Numbered from the stretch's first letter, positions 50,078 through 59,275 are shown. The stretch: DNA of 64,000 nt from Pseudomonas ovata (GCF_003131185.1 NZ_QFFU01000006.1:186001-250000), one strand, 5' to 3'. The notes: generated by a model not told the origin, from the letters alone. Numbers and translations are program-made.

Positions 50078-51298
50078 ATGCCAAGAGCCTTGGAGCTGGC
50101 TGCGGCGCAGCCTTGGCTGATGCTGCCTGATGCCCTGGATAACTTGCTATCTATCGCGGATCGCATGGGCGATCCCATGGCGCTGGAAACCCGCAAGAGC
50201 GAACGTCTGGAGGAAACCCGCCGGGTCACCCTGCGCAATGGCGTGGCTGTCGTACCTGTCATTGGGCCGGTGTTTCGCTATGCCAATCTGTTCACCGAGA
50301 TCAGCGGCGCAACCAGCACTCAGGTGCTGGCCACCGATATCCAGCGGGCGCTGGACGACCCGAAGGTCAGGGCCATTGTCCTCAACATTGACAGCCCAGG
50401 CGGTGTGGCCTCGGGTATCAACGAGCTGGCCGACCTGATCCATGCCGGTCGGGATCGCAAGAAAATCGTGGCCTACATCGGCGGCATTGGAGCCAGCGCC
50501 GCTTACTGGATCGCCTCGGCGGCCACCGAGATCGTCATCGACGAGACAGCCCTGGCGGGCAGCATCGGCGTGGTGGTCGAGACCGTCGTCGAGAACGAGG
50601 CGGCCAGCGGTCGCAAGCGCTATCAGATCGTCAGCCGCAACGCACCCAACAAGCGACCCGACATGGCGACAGAGGAAGGCCGCGCCAAGGTTGGGGAAAC
50701 CATCGACGCCATGGCCGACGTGTTCGTCGCCAAGGTGGCACGCAACCTGGGCGTGACGGCCGAGCAAGTCCCTGAGATGGGCGACTTCGGCGGTCTGCGC
50801 GTCGGTGCTGCTGCCGTTGAGGCGGGACTGGCCCACCGACTGGGCTCGCTTGAATCCCTTCTTACTGAACTGGCCAAGCCGGCCATCACACTCCCAAGGA
50901 AAACCACCATGAGCACCGTAACCACCACGGCAGAGCTGCGTGCGGCACTGGCTGCCGGCACCGATCCGAACGCTATCGAGATCGCCCAGGCCCAGCAGCC
51001 CGACCTCGCGACGATCCGCAGCGAAGCGGCCACGGCAGAGCGCGAACGGGTCAAGGGCATCAACGCCCTGGCCAGCAAGGGTTTCGAGAAAGAAATCAGC
51101 GCCGCCATTGATGACGGCTCTTCGGTTGAGGCTACAGCCCTGCAACTGTTCAAGGCCGCCCAGGATCGTGGCATTTCCCTGAGCGCTATCAAGAGCGATG
51201 CACAGGGCGTGACCGGAGCGACTCCTACCGGTACCGAAACCCAGGCTGAGCGTAAAACGGCCGTCAACGCCATCGTGGCCGGCGCCGCGCGCCGCTAA
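50078..51298 (+). CDS. S49-family head maturation protease (gpC-like) with scaffold domain
   Basis: A 406-residue protein. The SppA/ClpP-like protease occupies about 50-255 with VLNIDSPGGVASG and the catalytic serine in IGGIGASAAYWIASAA. The last 129 residues are a helical scaffold region that is also the product of a nested start at 50909. As in lambda, the protease-scaffold fusion and free scaffold guide capsid assembly and are then removed. Confidence 0.9.
   Translation: MPRALELAAAQPWLMLPDALDNLLSIADRMGDPMALETRKSERLEETRRVTLRNGVAVVPVIGPVFRYANLFTEISGATSTQVLATDIQRALDDPKVRAIVLNIDSPGGVASGINELADLIHAGRDRKKIVAYIGGIGASAAYWIASAATEIVIDETALAGSIGVVVETVVENEAASGRKRYQIVSRNAPNKRPDMATEEGRAKVGETIDAMADVFVAKVARNLGVTAEQVPEMGDFGGLRVGAAAVEAGLAHRLGSLESLLTELAKPAITLPRKTTMSTVTTTAELRAALAAGTDPNAIEIAQAQQPDLATIRSEAATAERERVKGINALASKGFEKEISAAIDDGSSVEATALQLFKAAQDRGISLSAIKSDAQGVTGATPTGTETQAERKTAVNAIVAGAARR
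50909..51298 (+). CDS. Nested scaffold protein (Nu3-like)
   Basis: An in-frame ATG at 50909 with AAGGA eight bases upstream would make a separate 129-residue scaffold (beginning MSTVTTTAEL) from the 3' end of the protease gene. This is the lambda C-Nu3 arrangement. Confidence 0.65.
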   Translation: MSTVTTTAELRAALAAGTDPNAIEIAQAQQPDLATIRSEAATAERERVKGINALASKGFEKEISAAIDDGSSVEATALQLFKAAQDRGISLSAIKSDAQGVTGATPTGTETQAERKTAVNAIVAGAARR

Positions 51299-51309
51299 CA
51301 GGAGGCTCC

Positions 51310-51660
51310 ATGAGCAACCCCGTACGCAAGACCTACCAGCCGGCTGAACTGTCGGCCGGTGATTTTCCCGTGGTCATCGACACCGCTGTCATTGCCACCG
51401 GCCAAGTGCTGGTGCGCGGTGCCGTCCTGGGGCAGATCACCGACTCGAAAGAGTTCGTGCTGTGCACCGCAGCGGCTGAAAACGGCTCGCAGGATCCTAA
51501 AGCGATTCTCGACCGTGACGTCGACACCACTGACGGCGCGACCTCGGCGCCTATCCGCCTGACCGGGCAGGTACTGGGCAACCGACTCATCCTGGGCGAA
51601 GGGATCACCCTGGCCGAGGCCAAGGCCGCTTTGCGACCACTTAGCATTTTCATTCGTTAA
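51310..51660 (+). CDS. Head decoration protein (gpD-like)
   Basis: A 116-residue capsid-stabilising protein. The hydrophobic beta core with VLVRGAVLGQIT, AILDRDVDTTDGATSAPI and a final IFIR is typical of gpD relatives. It lies just upstream of the major capsid gene as in lambda. Confidence 0.85.
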   Translation: MSNPVRKTYQPAELSAGDFPVVIDTAVIATGQVLVRGAVLGQITDSKEFVLCTAAAENGSQDPKAILDRDVDTTDGATSAPIRLTGQVLGNRLILGEGITLAEAKAALRPLSIFIR

Positions 51661-51672
51661 ACGGAGCGTCCG

Positions 51673-52704
51673 ATGGACATCTTTGAAACCCTCACCATGC
51701 TGGAAGCCGTCGAGCAAATGCCGACGCCACGTCGCTTTCTCATGGACACTTTTTTCAATGGCCGACTGCCGGAAACCTTTGGCACCAAGACGGTGACCAT
51801 CGACATCGTCAAAGGCCAGCGCAAGATGGCGCCGTTCGTCCACCCGTCCCTGCCGGGCAGCATCTCGCAGCGTTCTGGCTACAGCACCAACGCTTATGAG
51901 CCGCCCTACATCCAGCCCAAGCGTCAGACCAACGCCGAGCTGCTGCTCAAGCGCGCTGCGGGCGATGCACCCTTTTCCTCGCGTACCCCGCTGGAACGCG
52001 CAGGCGAGCAACTGGGCAAAGACCTGCGTGACCTCGATGAAGAAATTACCCGTCGTGAAGAATGGATGTGCGGTAAGGCGCTGACTACTGGCCAGGTGCG
52101 TGTGATCGGTGAAGGCGTCGATGACACCATCGACTTCCTGATGGAAGACAGTCACAAGATCCAGCTCCCTGCCGCCGAGCGCTGGAACGCGAACGGTTCC
52201 GACCCTATCGCGCACATCCGCAAATGGCGGCGCATGGTTGCCAAGGACTCTGGCCGGACGGCCAACGTCGGCGTGCTGGGAGGTGATGCGCTGGATGCCT
52301 TCTTGAATAACGACTCGGTGCTCAAGAAGCTGAACAACCGCCGTGTGGACATGGGCATGATCAAGCCCGAGGAACTGCCCGACGGTGTGACCTATCTGGG
52401 TTACCTCAACGATCCGGGTGTCGATCTGTACGGCTATGACGAGTGGCAACTGGACGAGGAGGGCAATGAACAGCCGGTTGTCCCGGCCGGTGGCCTGATC
52501 CTCGGCGCGACCAACACCCGCAACGCCATGCTTTATGCCGCGATCCAGGATCTGGAAGCCATCGAAAGCGGCTTGGTCGAAGCGGCACGCTTCCCCAAGA
52601 GCTGGGTCACCCAAGAGCCTAGTGCTCGCTGGCTGAAGCTGCAGAGCGCTGTGTTGGCCGGCCTGCTGGAACCTGATGCCTTCGTTTTCGCCAAGGTCCT
52701 TTGA
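51673..52704 (+). CDS. Major capsid protein (gpE-like)
   Basis: A 343-residue capsid subunit of the lambda E family: RFLMDTFFNGRLPETFGTKTVTIDIVKG at the start, an EERTRREEWMCGKAL-type spine helix (here ITRREEWMCGKALTTG), and a conserved C-terminal VEAARFPKSWV block. It fits the HK97 fold. Confidence 0.92.
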   Translation: MDIFETLTMLEAVEQMPTPRRFLMDTFFNGRLPETFGTKTVTIDIVKGQRKMAPFVHPSLPGSISQRSGYSTNAYEPPYIQPKRQTNAELLLKRAAGDAPFSSRTPLERAGEQLGKDLRDLDEEITRREEWMCGKALTTGQVRVIGEGVDDTIDFLMEDSHKIQLPAAERWNANGSDPIAHIRKWRRMVAKDSGRTANVGVLGGDALDAFLNNDSVLKKLNNRRVDMGMIKPEELPDGVTYLGYLNDPGVDLYGYDEWQLDEEGNEQPVVPAGGLILGATNTRNAMLYAAIQDLEAIESGLVEAARFPKSWVTQEPSARWLKLQSAVLAGLLEPDAFVFAKVL

Positions 52705-52719
52705 CCTGAAGGAGCCCAC

Positions 52720-53034
52720 ATGGCCTTTCGTGACCAAGTGGCAGCGATGGATCAGCAGTTGCTCGATGCCTTGGGCGATGACGCGCTGATCGAGGGCAGG
52801 CCAGTGCCAGGGTTTCTGACCGTAACGTGGTTGCAGCCCAAGCTCGGCCAGTTGCGCACGGGTCTGCGCGAGCCCACCTATTCGGTGCGCATCACGGATG
52901 TCGTGGGTATCGCAGAGGGACAGAACCTGATTTGCCAGCTTGCGCCGGAAGACGGTGGCGGGCGGTATGTCATCACCCGGTGTGAGCCAGATGGCACCGG
53001 TTGGATCAACCTGGTACTGAGGGAAGTGCGATGA
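52720..53034 (+). CDS. Head-tail connector (FII-like)
   Basis: A 104-residue protein after the major capsid gene, at the place of lambda FI/FII. Beta-rich, with VVGIAEGQNLICQLAPEDGGGRYVITRCEPD. Identity as a connector is from position and size. Its stop overlaps the next start (ATGA). Confidence 0.65.
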   Translation: MAFRDQVAAMDQQLLDALGDDALIEGRPVPGFLTVTWLQPKLGQLRTGLREPTYSVRITDVVGIAEGQNLICQLAPEDGGGRYVITRCEPDGTGWINLVLREVR

Positions 53035-53696
53035 GCGTAGGCAGCTTTTACAAGACCTCGGCTGACGGTGGCCTGATCACCCTGCAAACCAGCAAGGCGG
53101 ATCTGGCAGCCTTCACGACCTTCGCCGCTCAGGTGCCCAAGGCCGCAGCAGCGGCCCAGCGCCGTGCGATCAACAAGACCCTGCGCTGGTTGCAGACACA
53201 CATCAGCCGCGCGGTCGGCCAGCAGGAACGCATCGCCATTGCGGCGGTGCGGCGTCGTATGCGGGTGTTCCCGCTCACCGGCAGCGGCCAAGGGCAGGGC
53301 AAGTTGTGGATGGGGATCAAGCCCATCGAAGCCAGCCGCACTGGCCGGCCCCGGCAGTCGCGCTCGGGTGTGAGTGTTGGCAAGCGCCGGTATGAAGGCG
53401 CCTTCTTCAAGAAGGTGTATGGCGGTAAGCCTGACATCTGGATCCGCACGGCCAGCAAGCACTTCCGGGCGAGCGATTACCCGGACAGCGAAGTGTCCGG
53501 CGGTGATGGACCCAGCTCGGGCTGGGTAGGCGAGAACGGCAGCCGCTTCCCTCTGGCCAAGGCCAAGGTTTCGCTGGAAGAGGTTCGTCCTCACTTCGAC
53601 GCCTGGACCCGCAAGGCCGAGGCGCGCTTGCAGGAAGTGCTGGCCCAAGAAATGAACTACGAACTGCAGAAGTATTTGCGAGGTGGCCGTGGCTGA
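53031..53696 (+). CDS. Minor tail protein Z-like
   Basis: A 221-residue tail-completion protein of the lambda Z family: FAAQVPKAAAAAQRRAINKTLRWLQTHISRAV is the typical helix, followed by a basic beta region. Z joins tail to head. It starts within the stop of the preceding gene. Confidence 0.8.
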   Translation: MSVGSFYKTSADGGLITLQTSKADLAAFTTFAAQVPKAAAAAQRRAINKTLRWLQTHISRAVGQQERIAIAAVRRRMRVFPLTGSGQGQGKLWMGIKPIEASRTGRPRQSRSGVSVGKRRYEGAFFKKVYGGKPDIWIRTASKHFRASDYPDSEVSGGDGPSSGWVGENGSRFPLAKAKVSLEEVRPHFDAWTRKAEARLQEVLAQEMNYELQKYLRGGRG

Positions 53697-54228
53697 CCAA
53701 CCCTTTCAGCTCGACGAGCTGTACGCAGCTATAGAGCTACATATCAACAACCACCTGCCGGGTCTGGCCTATGTTGGCACCATGCCCGACATGCTCAAGC
53801 ACATTGACTTGCCGGCAGTCGTGATCGAGGTTGCTGAGTTTGAGCCAGGTACTGACCTTGGTACCGGCGAGACTTCGCTGGTGTTGCGGCTGGAGGCGCG
53901 GGTCATCATCGGTGCTGAAACAGAAGACTGCCAGAAGCTGGCGGCCTGGAGCGCGGCCCAGTTGGCGATCCTGTTGCGCATACAGCACTGGGGTCTCGAA
54001 GTAGGAGCCGCCCAGTTTGAGCGCGCTGGCCAGGACTGGTCTCGACCGGAGCTGGACAGCTATGTGGTGTGGGTCGTCGAGTGGACGCAGGGGGTTTACC
54101 TGGGTGAGGAGGAATGGCCTTGGCCAGTTCAGCCACCAGGTTCGCTGGTCTGGGGTATTCACCCTGATGTCGGGCCAGGCCATGAACCTGACTATGTGCC
54201 GGCCGATCAGTTAGGTGACCTGCCATGA
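53683..54228 (+). CDS. Hypothetical phage tail-completion protein
   Basis: About 181 residues from GTG at 53683; a second GTG at 53689 is possible. It shows the alpha/beta pattern of tail terminator-type proteins (LDELYAAIELHINNHLPGL, then VLRLEARVIIGAETEDCQ), ending with a Pro/Gly-rich tail. It overlaps both neighbours, so it is coupled to them. Confidence 0.65.
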   Translation: MAVADQPFQLDELYAAIELHINNHLPGLAYVGTMPDMLKHIDLPAVVIEVAEFEPGTDLGTGETSLVLRLEARVIIGAETEDCQKLAAWSAAQLAILLRIQHWGLEVGAAQFERAGQDWSRPELDSYVVWVVEWTQGVYLGEEEWPWPVQPPGSLVWGIHPDVGPGHEPDYVPADQLGDLP

Positions 54229-54806
54229 GCTTCGCAGCAGCGGAGCACGACCGGATGATTGCCGGCATGGCGATTGAGTGCCGGGTTGTCGCTGTGGATC
54301 TGGCGAACGCCCGGGTGCGCGTGTCCGATGGCGGGAGCTGGACCAGCGCCTGGGTACGCTGGCATGCACAGGCCGCTGGCAAGTCGCGGCACTGGCGGGC
54401 ACCCAGCGTGGGCGAGCAAGGCATGTTGAACAGCCCGAGCGGTGACCCCGCTCAGGGTACGTTCAACCCGGGCTTGTACGGCGCTGCCGGTGCACAGGCT
54501 GACAACCGCGATCACGTCGAAGTCTGGCGGTTCGAGGATGGCGGTTCTTTGGTCTATGACTGGCAGGCCAAGAGCTACACCATCGATCTGCCCACGGGCA
54601 CCGTGAACATCAAGGTGGGCAGCACCGAGGCGGTGTTGACCGACGATGCGATAACGGCCAAGTCGGGCACCGCAACGATTGAGGCCGGCAATATCACCCT
54701 CAAGGGGGCGGTGCAGATCGAGGGCGCGTTACGCGTAACGGGCGACATTCTCGGCATGGGCTCGATCATCGACACCAAGGGCAACACGCCGAATCACAAG
54801 CACTGA
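54225..54806 (+). CDS. Baseplate assembly protein V (tail spike tip)
   Basis: A 193-residue member of the P2 gpV family, the membrane-piercing spike. The OB-fold is at the N-terminus (IECRVVAVDLANARVRVSDG), followed by a triple-stranded beta region (SLVYDWQAKSYTIDLPTGTVNIKV), and the end is an HKH metal-binding tip. It marks the switch from lambda-like to P2-like genes. Confidence 0.88.
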   Translation: MSFAAAEHDRMIAGMAIECRVVAVDLANARVRVSDGGSWTSAWVRWHAQAAGKSRHWRAPSVGEQGMLNSPSGDPAQGTFNPGLYGAAGAQADNRDHVEVWRFEDGGSLVYDWQAKSYTIDLPTGTVNIKVGSTEAVLTDDAITAKSGTATIEAGNITLKGAVQIEGALRVTGDILGMGSIIDTKGNTPNHKH

Positions 54807-54821
54807 TTTGAACATCCATCC

Positions 54822-54843
54822 AAGCCCGCCCCGTGCGGGCTTT
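54822..54843 (+). terminator. Terminator-like hairpin after gene V
   Basis: AAGCCCGC and GCGGGCTT surround a short loop and lead into TTTCTCGTTT. As the tail genes continue on the same strand, it may be read through under antitermination. Confidence 0.6.
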
Positions 54844-54862
54844 CTCGTTTCTGGAGGGCCCT

Positions 54863-55102
54863 ATGGCCACTGTGAAAAAAACCACTGTCGACGATGGTGA
54901 GCAATCCGCCGCCGGCGAAGTCAGCCCGGCCGCCCCGGCGACCGTGATCTACACCGACACGCTCTACACCTCGCGCTCGCTGTTCCTGCAGAACAACCGT
55001 GAACTGAAAGTGCTGCGCGGCCGCGTCGAGGTGCCGGCCGATGACGCCGAGGCGCTGGCCTACCTCGCCGGCCACCCTGAACTCAAGTTGCTGGCTGAAT
55101 AG
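54863..55102 (+). CDS. Hypothetical small tail-module protein
   Basis: A 79-residue protein: a Lys/Thr/Ala-rich start and a beta-strand region (IYTDTLYTSRSLFLQNNRELKVLRGRVEVP). Unknown function. CTGGAGGG lies before the ATG at 54863. It sits between the spike and baseplate wedge genes. Confidence 0.65.
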   Translation: MATVKKTTVDDGEQSAAGEVSPAAPATVIYTDTLYTSRSLFLQNNRELKVLRGRVEVPADDAEALAYLAGHPELKLLAE

Positions 55103-55104
55103 CC

Positions 55105-55431
55105 GTGATTGGCCTGGACCGCCGCAATGGCCAGGCGCGGCACGGTGTGGAGCATTTGCGCCAGTCGGTTGAAGACATCCTGACAACCCGCCTCGGGTCG
55201 CGGCGGATGCGGCCGCTTTACGGTAGCCGGCTGCGTGATTACGTCGACCTGCCGGTCAATGAGGGCTGGAAAAGCGCGGTACAGGCCGAAGTCGCCCGCG
55301 CTTTGGGCCGTTGGGAGCCGCGCTTGAAACTGGAACGGGTGCGGGTGACAGCCGTCCTTGATGGCCAGATCACTCTGCAGTTGACCGGCCAGTACCTGGG
55401 CAGCAGTGCAGTCCTGGAGGTAAGTGCATGA
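55105..55431 (+). CDS. Baseplate wedge protein W (gp25-like)
   Basis: A 108-residue GPW/gp25-family protein with HLRQSVEDILTTRLGSRRMRPLYGSRL, the classic signature that anchors sheath to baseplate. The start is GTG. Its stop overlaps gene J (ATGA). Confidence 0.88.
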   Translation: MIGLDRRNGQARHGVEHLRQSVEDILTTRLGSRRMRPLYGSRLRDYVDLPVNEGWKSAVQAEVARALGRWEPRLKLERVRVTAVLDGQITLQLTGQYLGSSAVLEVSA

Positions 55432-56408
55432 TCGATCTTTCCCTGTTACCCCCGCCCGATGTCATCGAAACCCTGGAGTTCGAAACGCTGTATCAGGAGG
55501 CGCTGAGCAATTTTCGCGGGCAGATGGGCGATCAGTGGACGGCGCTGCTGGAGTCTGACCCCGTGGTCAAGTTGCTGGAAGTCGCGGCCTATCAGCAAAT
55601 GCTGGGCCGGGCCCGGGTCAACGCGGCGGCCAAGGCCAGTTTGCTGGCTTATGCCAAAGGCGCGGATCTTGACAATCGGGCGGCCGACTACGGCGTAAAG
55701 CGCCTGGTGCTGGTCGCGGCCAAGCCTAACGCCGTGCCGCCGGTCGCCGCCGTGATGGAAGGTGACGAGGCGTTGCGTTATCGGACGCGGCTGTCACTGG
55801 AAGCGCTGTCGGTTGCCGGCAGTCGCGGCGCCTACGAATACCACGCCCTGGGCGCGTCGGCCGAGATAGCCGGCGTGTCGGTCGATTCGCCCACCTTTGT
55901 CGGGGTGGAAGTCAACGCGGCACTCAGAGCGCAGTTGCCTGCAGGGGCCATTGTCCTGGTCTGCGATTACGACGCCGGGCTGGCCAACCCGCTGCCTGGT
56001 GACGTATCGCTGGCCGTGCTGCCTCGGGTTGACAGCGTCATGCCCGGCGCCCAGTTGGTCGGCGCCGTGCAAACCGCGCTGTCAGCGGAAACGGTGCGCC
56101 CGCTCACGGATCGGCCGCGTTCCCTGCTCGGCCAGGCGCTTGATTTTAAGGTGGTGGCCAACCTGCAGGTGGAGGCAGGGCCCAGCCCGAGCGTGGTCAG
56201 GGCGCAAGCCCGGGCCAACCTCGACAAGACCATTGCCGAGGCCCGGCGTCTGGAAGGGGAGCTGTCGCTGTCAGCGATCTATGCCGCGCTGCATGTGTCG
56301 GGTATCAGCAAAGTCGAGCTGCTGCAGCCGCTGGACGGGGTGACGTGTAACAAGCGGCAGTATCCCAACTGCACAGCCATTCAGTTGAACGCGCAGGTGG
56401 CGCCATGA
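55428..56408 (+). CDS. Baseplate protein J
   Basis: A 326-residue baseplate wedge protein of the P2 gpJ family: PPDVIETLEFETLYQEALSNF at the start, ARVNAAAKASLLAYAKGADLDNRAADYGV, and a GDEALRYRTRLSLEALSVAGSRGAYEYHALGA core. Coupled to both neighbours by overlapping codons. Confidence 0.92.
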   Translation: MIDLSLLPPPDVIETLEFETLYQEALSNFRGQMGDQWTALLESDPVVKLLEVAAYQQMLGRARVNAAAKASLLAYAKGADLDNRAADYGVKRLVLVAAKPNAVPPVAAVMEGDEALRYRTRLSLEALSVAGSRGAYEYHALGASAEIAGVSVDSPTFVGVEVNAALRAQLPAGAIVLVCDYDAGLANPLPGDVSLAVLPRVDSVMPGAQLVGAVQTALSAETVRPLTDRPRSLLGQALDFKVVANLQVEAGPSPSVVRAQARANLDKTIAEARRLEGELSLSAIYAALHVSGISKVELLQPLDGVTCNKRQYPNCTAIQLNAQVAP

Positions 56409-57127
56409 GCCTGCTGCCGGACAACTCGACACCGCTGGAACGGGCCCTGGAAGTCGCCTGCGACCAAAGCATTGACCCCGAGGTCATTCGGGGGATTGCC
56501 GATTCGGCGCGCTGCCCGCCGAACTTTCTGCCGTGGCTCGGCTGGGCCATGCGCGTGGAGGGCTGGGAAGCGGCGAACGACGACGCCCAGCGCCGGGCGC
56601 TGATCCGCGAAGCGATCCCGGTCCACAAGACCAAGGGCACGCTTGGCGCGATCCGGCGGGTATTGAATGCGGTGCGGGTCAATGCCGACGTCAAGGAGTG
56701 GCACCAGATCCCGAACGCGGCACCGTATACGTTCCATATCACGGCCTGGGCCAACGAGAACCGCGACGGTGAAGGCTCGATCATTTCGCCGCAACTGGGC
56801 GAGCGCCTGCGCGCCCTGATCGATGCGACGAAGAACGAGCGCAGTCATTACTCGTTCGCACTGGGCGCGCGTTTTGACGGCGGCCTGCAGTTGGCCAATG
56901 CCACCCAGTCACGGGCGCTGATGCGGCAGACGGTTGAAGCGCAGTTGCCACCGGCCGACACGTTCGCCCAAGGCCTGCAGGTCGCCAACACCACTCAATC
57001 GCTGGGCGTGGTTCGACAGGTTGTCGAGCTGCAGAGCGAACCGATCAACGCCGAGGCCGGGCTGCAAGTGGCCTGTGCAACCCGGTCCCTGACAGTCGTG
57101 CGTGGCACGATGGAGGCCGTTCTATGA
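56405..57127 (+). CDS. Tail protein I with C-terminal repeats
   Basis: A 240-residue P2 gpI-family protein: FLPWLGWAMRVEGWEAANDDAQRRALI and HKTKGTLGAIRRVLNAV are typical. The C-terminal 85 residues hold three imperfect copies of GLQ-L/V-A-N/C-x-T-Q/R-S, each followed by V/M-R and a short Val/Glu strand, not part of the core family. Confidence 0.88.
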   Translation: MSLLPDNSTPLERALEVACDQSIDPEVIRGIADSARCPPNFLPWLGWAMRVEGWEAANDDAQRRALIREAIPVHKTKGTLGAIRRVLNAVRVNADVKEWHQIPNAAPYTFHITAWANENRDGEGSIISPQLGERLRALIDATKNERSHYSFALGARFDGGLQLANATQSRALMRQTVEAQLPPADTFAQGLQVANTTQSLGVVRQVVELQSEPINAEAGLQVACATRSLTVVRGTMEAVL

Positions 57128-57981
57128 GTACCCCGTTACAACCTGTGATCACCAAAACCGGCTTGGCGGCGATCTTTACCGCCGACAACACCGGCGTCTC
57201 GGCCCGGATCGGCAGCATCGTGCTGGGCACGTCGAGCTATACGCCCAGTGCCGATCAGAAAAGCCTGGTCACGCAAGTGGCTGAATACCCCATCGCTGAC
57301 GGTGAGCGGCTGAGCAGCACGATGCTGCATATCACTGCGCTGGCCGATGGGCCGCACGCGTTCTGGGTTCGGGAAATTGGTTTCAAGTTGACCGACGGCA
57401 CGCTGCTCGCTGTCTGGTCGCACCCGACCGAGGCCCTGACGTACAAGGCGGCGAACGCAAGCATCCTGCTGGCTTACGACCTGTCGTTGTCCGCGTTGCC
57501 GGCGGACAGCGTGACCATTGTCAGCAGTGGGGCCGGCTTGAGCTTGAGCCTTGCCGGGCCGCTGGCGGCGCAGGCCACCGCCATGCTGGCCGAGCAACTG
57601 CGCGGATTGCGACAGCAGGAACTGCTGAACAGCCATGCCCGGCAGCACTTCGCTGCCAATGGCCAGCTTGAGTCTTTGACAGAGCGCATGCGCCTGGCCG
57701 AAGGGCGACAAGACACGGACAAGGCCGATCTGGCCGAGCAGGGCGCGGCGCTGGCGACCGCACTGTTTCACGAGTTACTGCGCGGTGTACGGCAGCAGGA
57801 CACGCTGGGCGAGCATGCCCGGTTGCATCAAGTCGAAGGCCAGCAAATTGCAAGTCTCACCGACCGGATGAAGGCGGGCGAGTTGCGGCAGGACGCCGAC
57901 CGCGACGGCCTGTTGGCCGCCATCGCTGTAAATGCTGCAGGGCTTATCGCCCTGCAAACCCTTTTCGTAAAAACACTCTGA
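57124..57981 (+). CDS. Tail fibre N-terminal protein (gpH-like, short)
   Basis: A 285-residue protein: the N-terminal fibre-attachment domain (VITKTGLAAIFTADNTGVSARIGSIVLG) is followed by two roughly 60-residue helical repeats beginning LRGLRQQELLNSHARQH and LRGVRQQDTLGEHARLH. The receptor-binding part normally found at the end is missing and is probably supplied by the next gene. Confidence 0.8.
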   Translation: MSTPLQPVITKTGLAAIFTADNTGVSARIGSIVLGTSSYTPSADQKSLVTQVAEYPIADGERLSSTMLHITALADGPHAFWVREIGFKLTDGTLLAVWSHPTEALTYKAANASILLAYDLSLSALPADSVTIVSSGAGLSLSLAGPLAAQATAMLAEQLRGLRQQELLNSHARQHFAANGQLESLTERMRLAEGRQDTDKADLAEQGAALATALFHELLRGVRQQDTLGEHARLHQVEGQQIASLTDRMKAGELRQDADRDGLLAAIAVNAAGLIALQTLFVKTL

Positions 57982-57991
57982 GGTTTATCAC

Positions 57992-58732
57992 ATGAGTCTG
58001 GAATCTGGCATCGCCGAACTGACATCGGCCGCTAACAGCTTGATCGCTTACTTCAACTCTCGAAAGGCCAGTATCGACGCCGCCGTGACCGAAGCGCTGT
58101 TGGCGATCCCGAACAACAAGAAAGTCTATTACGTCGACAATGTCGCAGGCTCTGACGCCAACAATGGCAAGTTGGCCACCCCGTTCAAAACCATCGACAA
58201 GGCTGTGGCCAGCACCCCCTATGGTGGGTCGTGTCAGGCTGTATTGCTGTCGGATTACATCTTCGACACTGACACCTCGCTGGACGGTATTTCGCTGTTT
58301 ATCACGTCCTCTGTGCCGGGTACGAAACGAAAGCTGATGGTGCGTAACTATTTCAACAGCACCAGTAACACCAACTGGATGGCGGCGCTGTTGATGCTGG
58401 CCGGCTCTGCCGTGACCTTCAAGGATGTGAGTCTCAACTTCCCGACTGTCACCGGCTTGACCAACCCACCTTTGGGCGGGCCCAACACCTTTTTCCGGGG
58501 GAGTGTCAGCGGGCAATCGCCGCTGGTGCAGGTCAAGCTGCTGGATTGCGAAATCGTTGATGCGTCCGGTGCCACGGCGTTGCTGGCCTATTCACCGACC
58601 TCGGCGTTGCTGCTGGAGGTCTACAACACCACGTTCCCTTCGGGCTTCGCCGGGCGTTATGTCTTCGGGCTTGCCGCCGGTGCGCAATCGAATGCGCAAA
58701 GCAACGTGCTGACCAACCTGACCACTTTCTAA
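57992..58732 (+). CDS. Beta-helix tail fibre / receptor-binding protein
   Basis: A 246-residue protein. A short helical N-terminus is followed by VYYVDNVAGSDANNGKLATPFKTIDKAV, the opening of pectate-lyase-like right-handed beta-helices used in phage fibres and tailspikes, then repeated short strands. No catalytic residues are identified. It probably decides host range. AGG lies just before the ATG. Confidence 0.65.
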   Translation: MSLESGIAELTSAANSLIAYFNSRKASIDAAVTEALLAIPNNKKVYYVDNVAGSDANNGKLATPFKTIDKAVASTPYGGSCQAVLLSDYIFDTDTSLDGISLFITSSVPGTKRKLMVRNYFNSTSNTNWMAALLMLAGSAVTFKDVSLNFPTVTGLTNPPLGGPNTFFRGSVSGQSPLVQVKLLDCEIVDASGATALLAYSPTSALLLEVYNTTFPSGFAGRYVFGLAAGAQSNAQSNVLTNLTTF

Positions 58733-58754
58733 CCCTCACTATCAAGGCCGGTTT

Positions 58755-59228
58755 ATGCAAATCAAAGACATCAGTATCACGTTTCAGGGCCGCTCCTATG
58801 TGGGCTTCGACTTTCAGGGCCTGCCCCTGGAAGTAGCTGTGGCGGTCGGTCAGCAGCAGGTCGACAAGGCCGCCGATGCAGCGCGTATTTTGGTGCTGGG
58901 CGAGTGTTCCCGCGCCGTTGAATACGATATTGCGGCGTCCGAAGCGCAGGCGTTCGCAGCGGCGGGCTATGAGGGCGATGCCCCGGGCTCTGTTGAGGCG
59001 TTGGTGGTCGCGTCCGGGGTAACAGCCCAAGAAGCGGCAGACAGCATTCTGACCGCTGCCACGGCCTTCCGTGATGCGATCAATGGTGTTCGTGCCATTC
59101 GCCTCAAAGCCAAGCGCGACATTGCTCTGGCGATCAATCACGACGGTGTCGAATTCATTACCGATACCGCCGCCGCCCAAATCACGGCCCGTATCGCAGG
59201 CGTCGGCAACGCCGCTCAAGACCTGTAA
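58755..59228 (+). CDS. Hypothetical tail fibre accessory protein
   Basis: A 157-residue protein with a beta N-terminal part and an Ala-rich helical C-terminal part (AFRDAINGVRAIRLKAKRDIAL), resembling C-terminal domains of fibre-assembly or DUF4376-type proteins. Its place after the fibre genes suggests a fibre chaperone or subunit. Confidence 0.55.
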   Translation: MQIKDISITFQGRSYVGFDFQGLPLEVAVAVGQQQVDKAADAARILVLGECSRAVEYDIAASEAQAFAAAGYEGDAPGSVEALVVASGVTAQEAADSILTAATAFRDAINGVRAIRLKAKRDIALAINHDGVEFITDTAAAQITARIAGVGNAAQDL

Positions 59229-59247
59229 GCCTGTCGGCAACACATAA

Positions 59248-59275
59248 GCGCCCCGATTCCGGGGCGTTGTCGTTT
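59248..59275 (+). terminator. Terminator between fibre and sheath genes
   Basis: CGCCCC and GGGGCG with a GATTCC loop, followed by TTGTCGTTTC. A weak stem-loop terminator. Confidence 0.6.
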
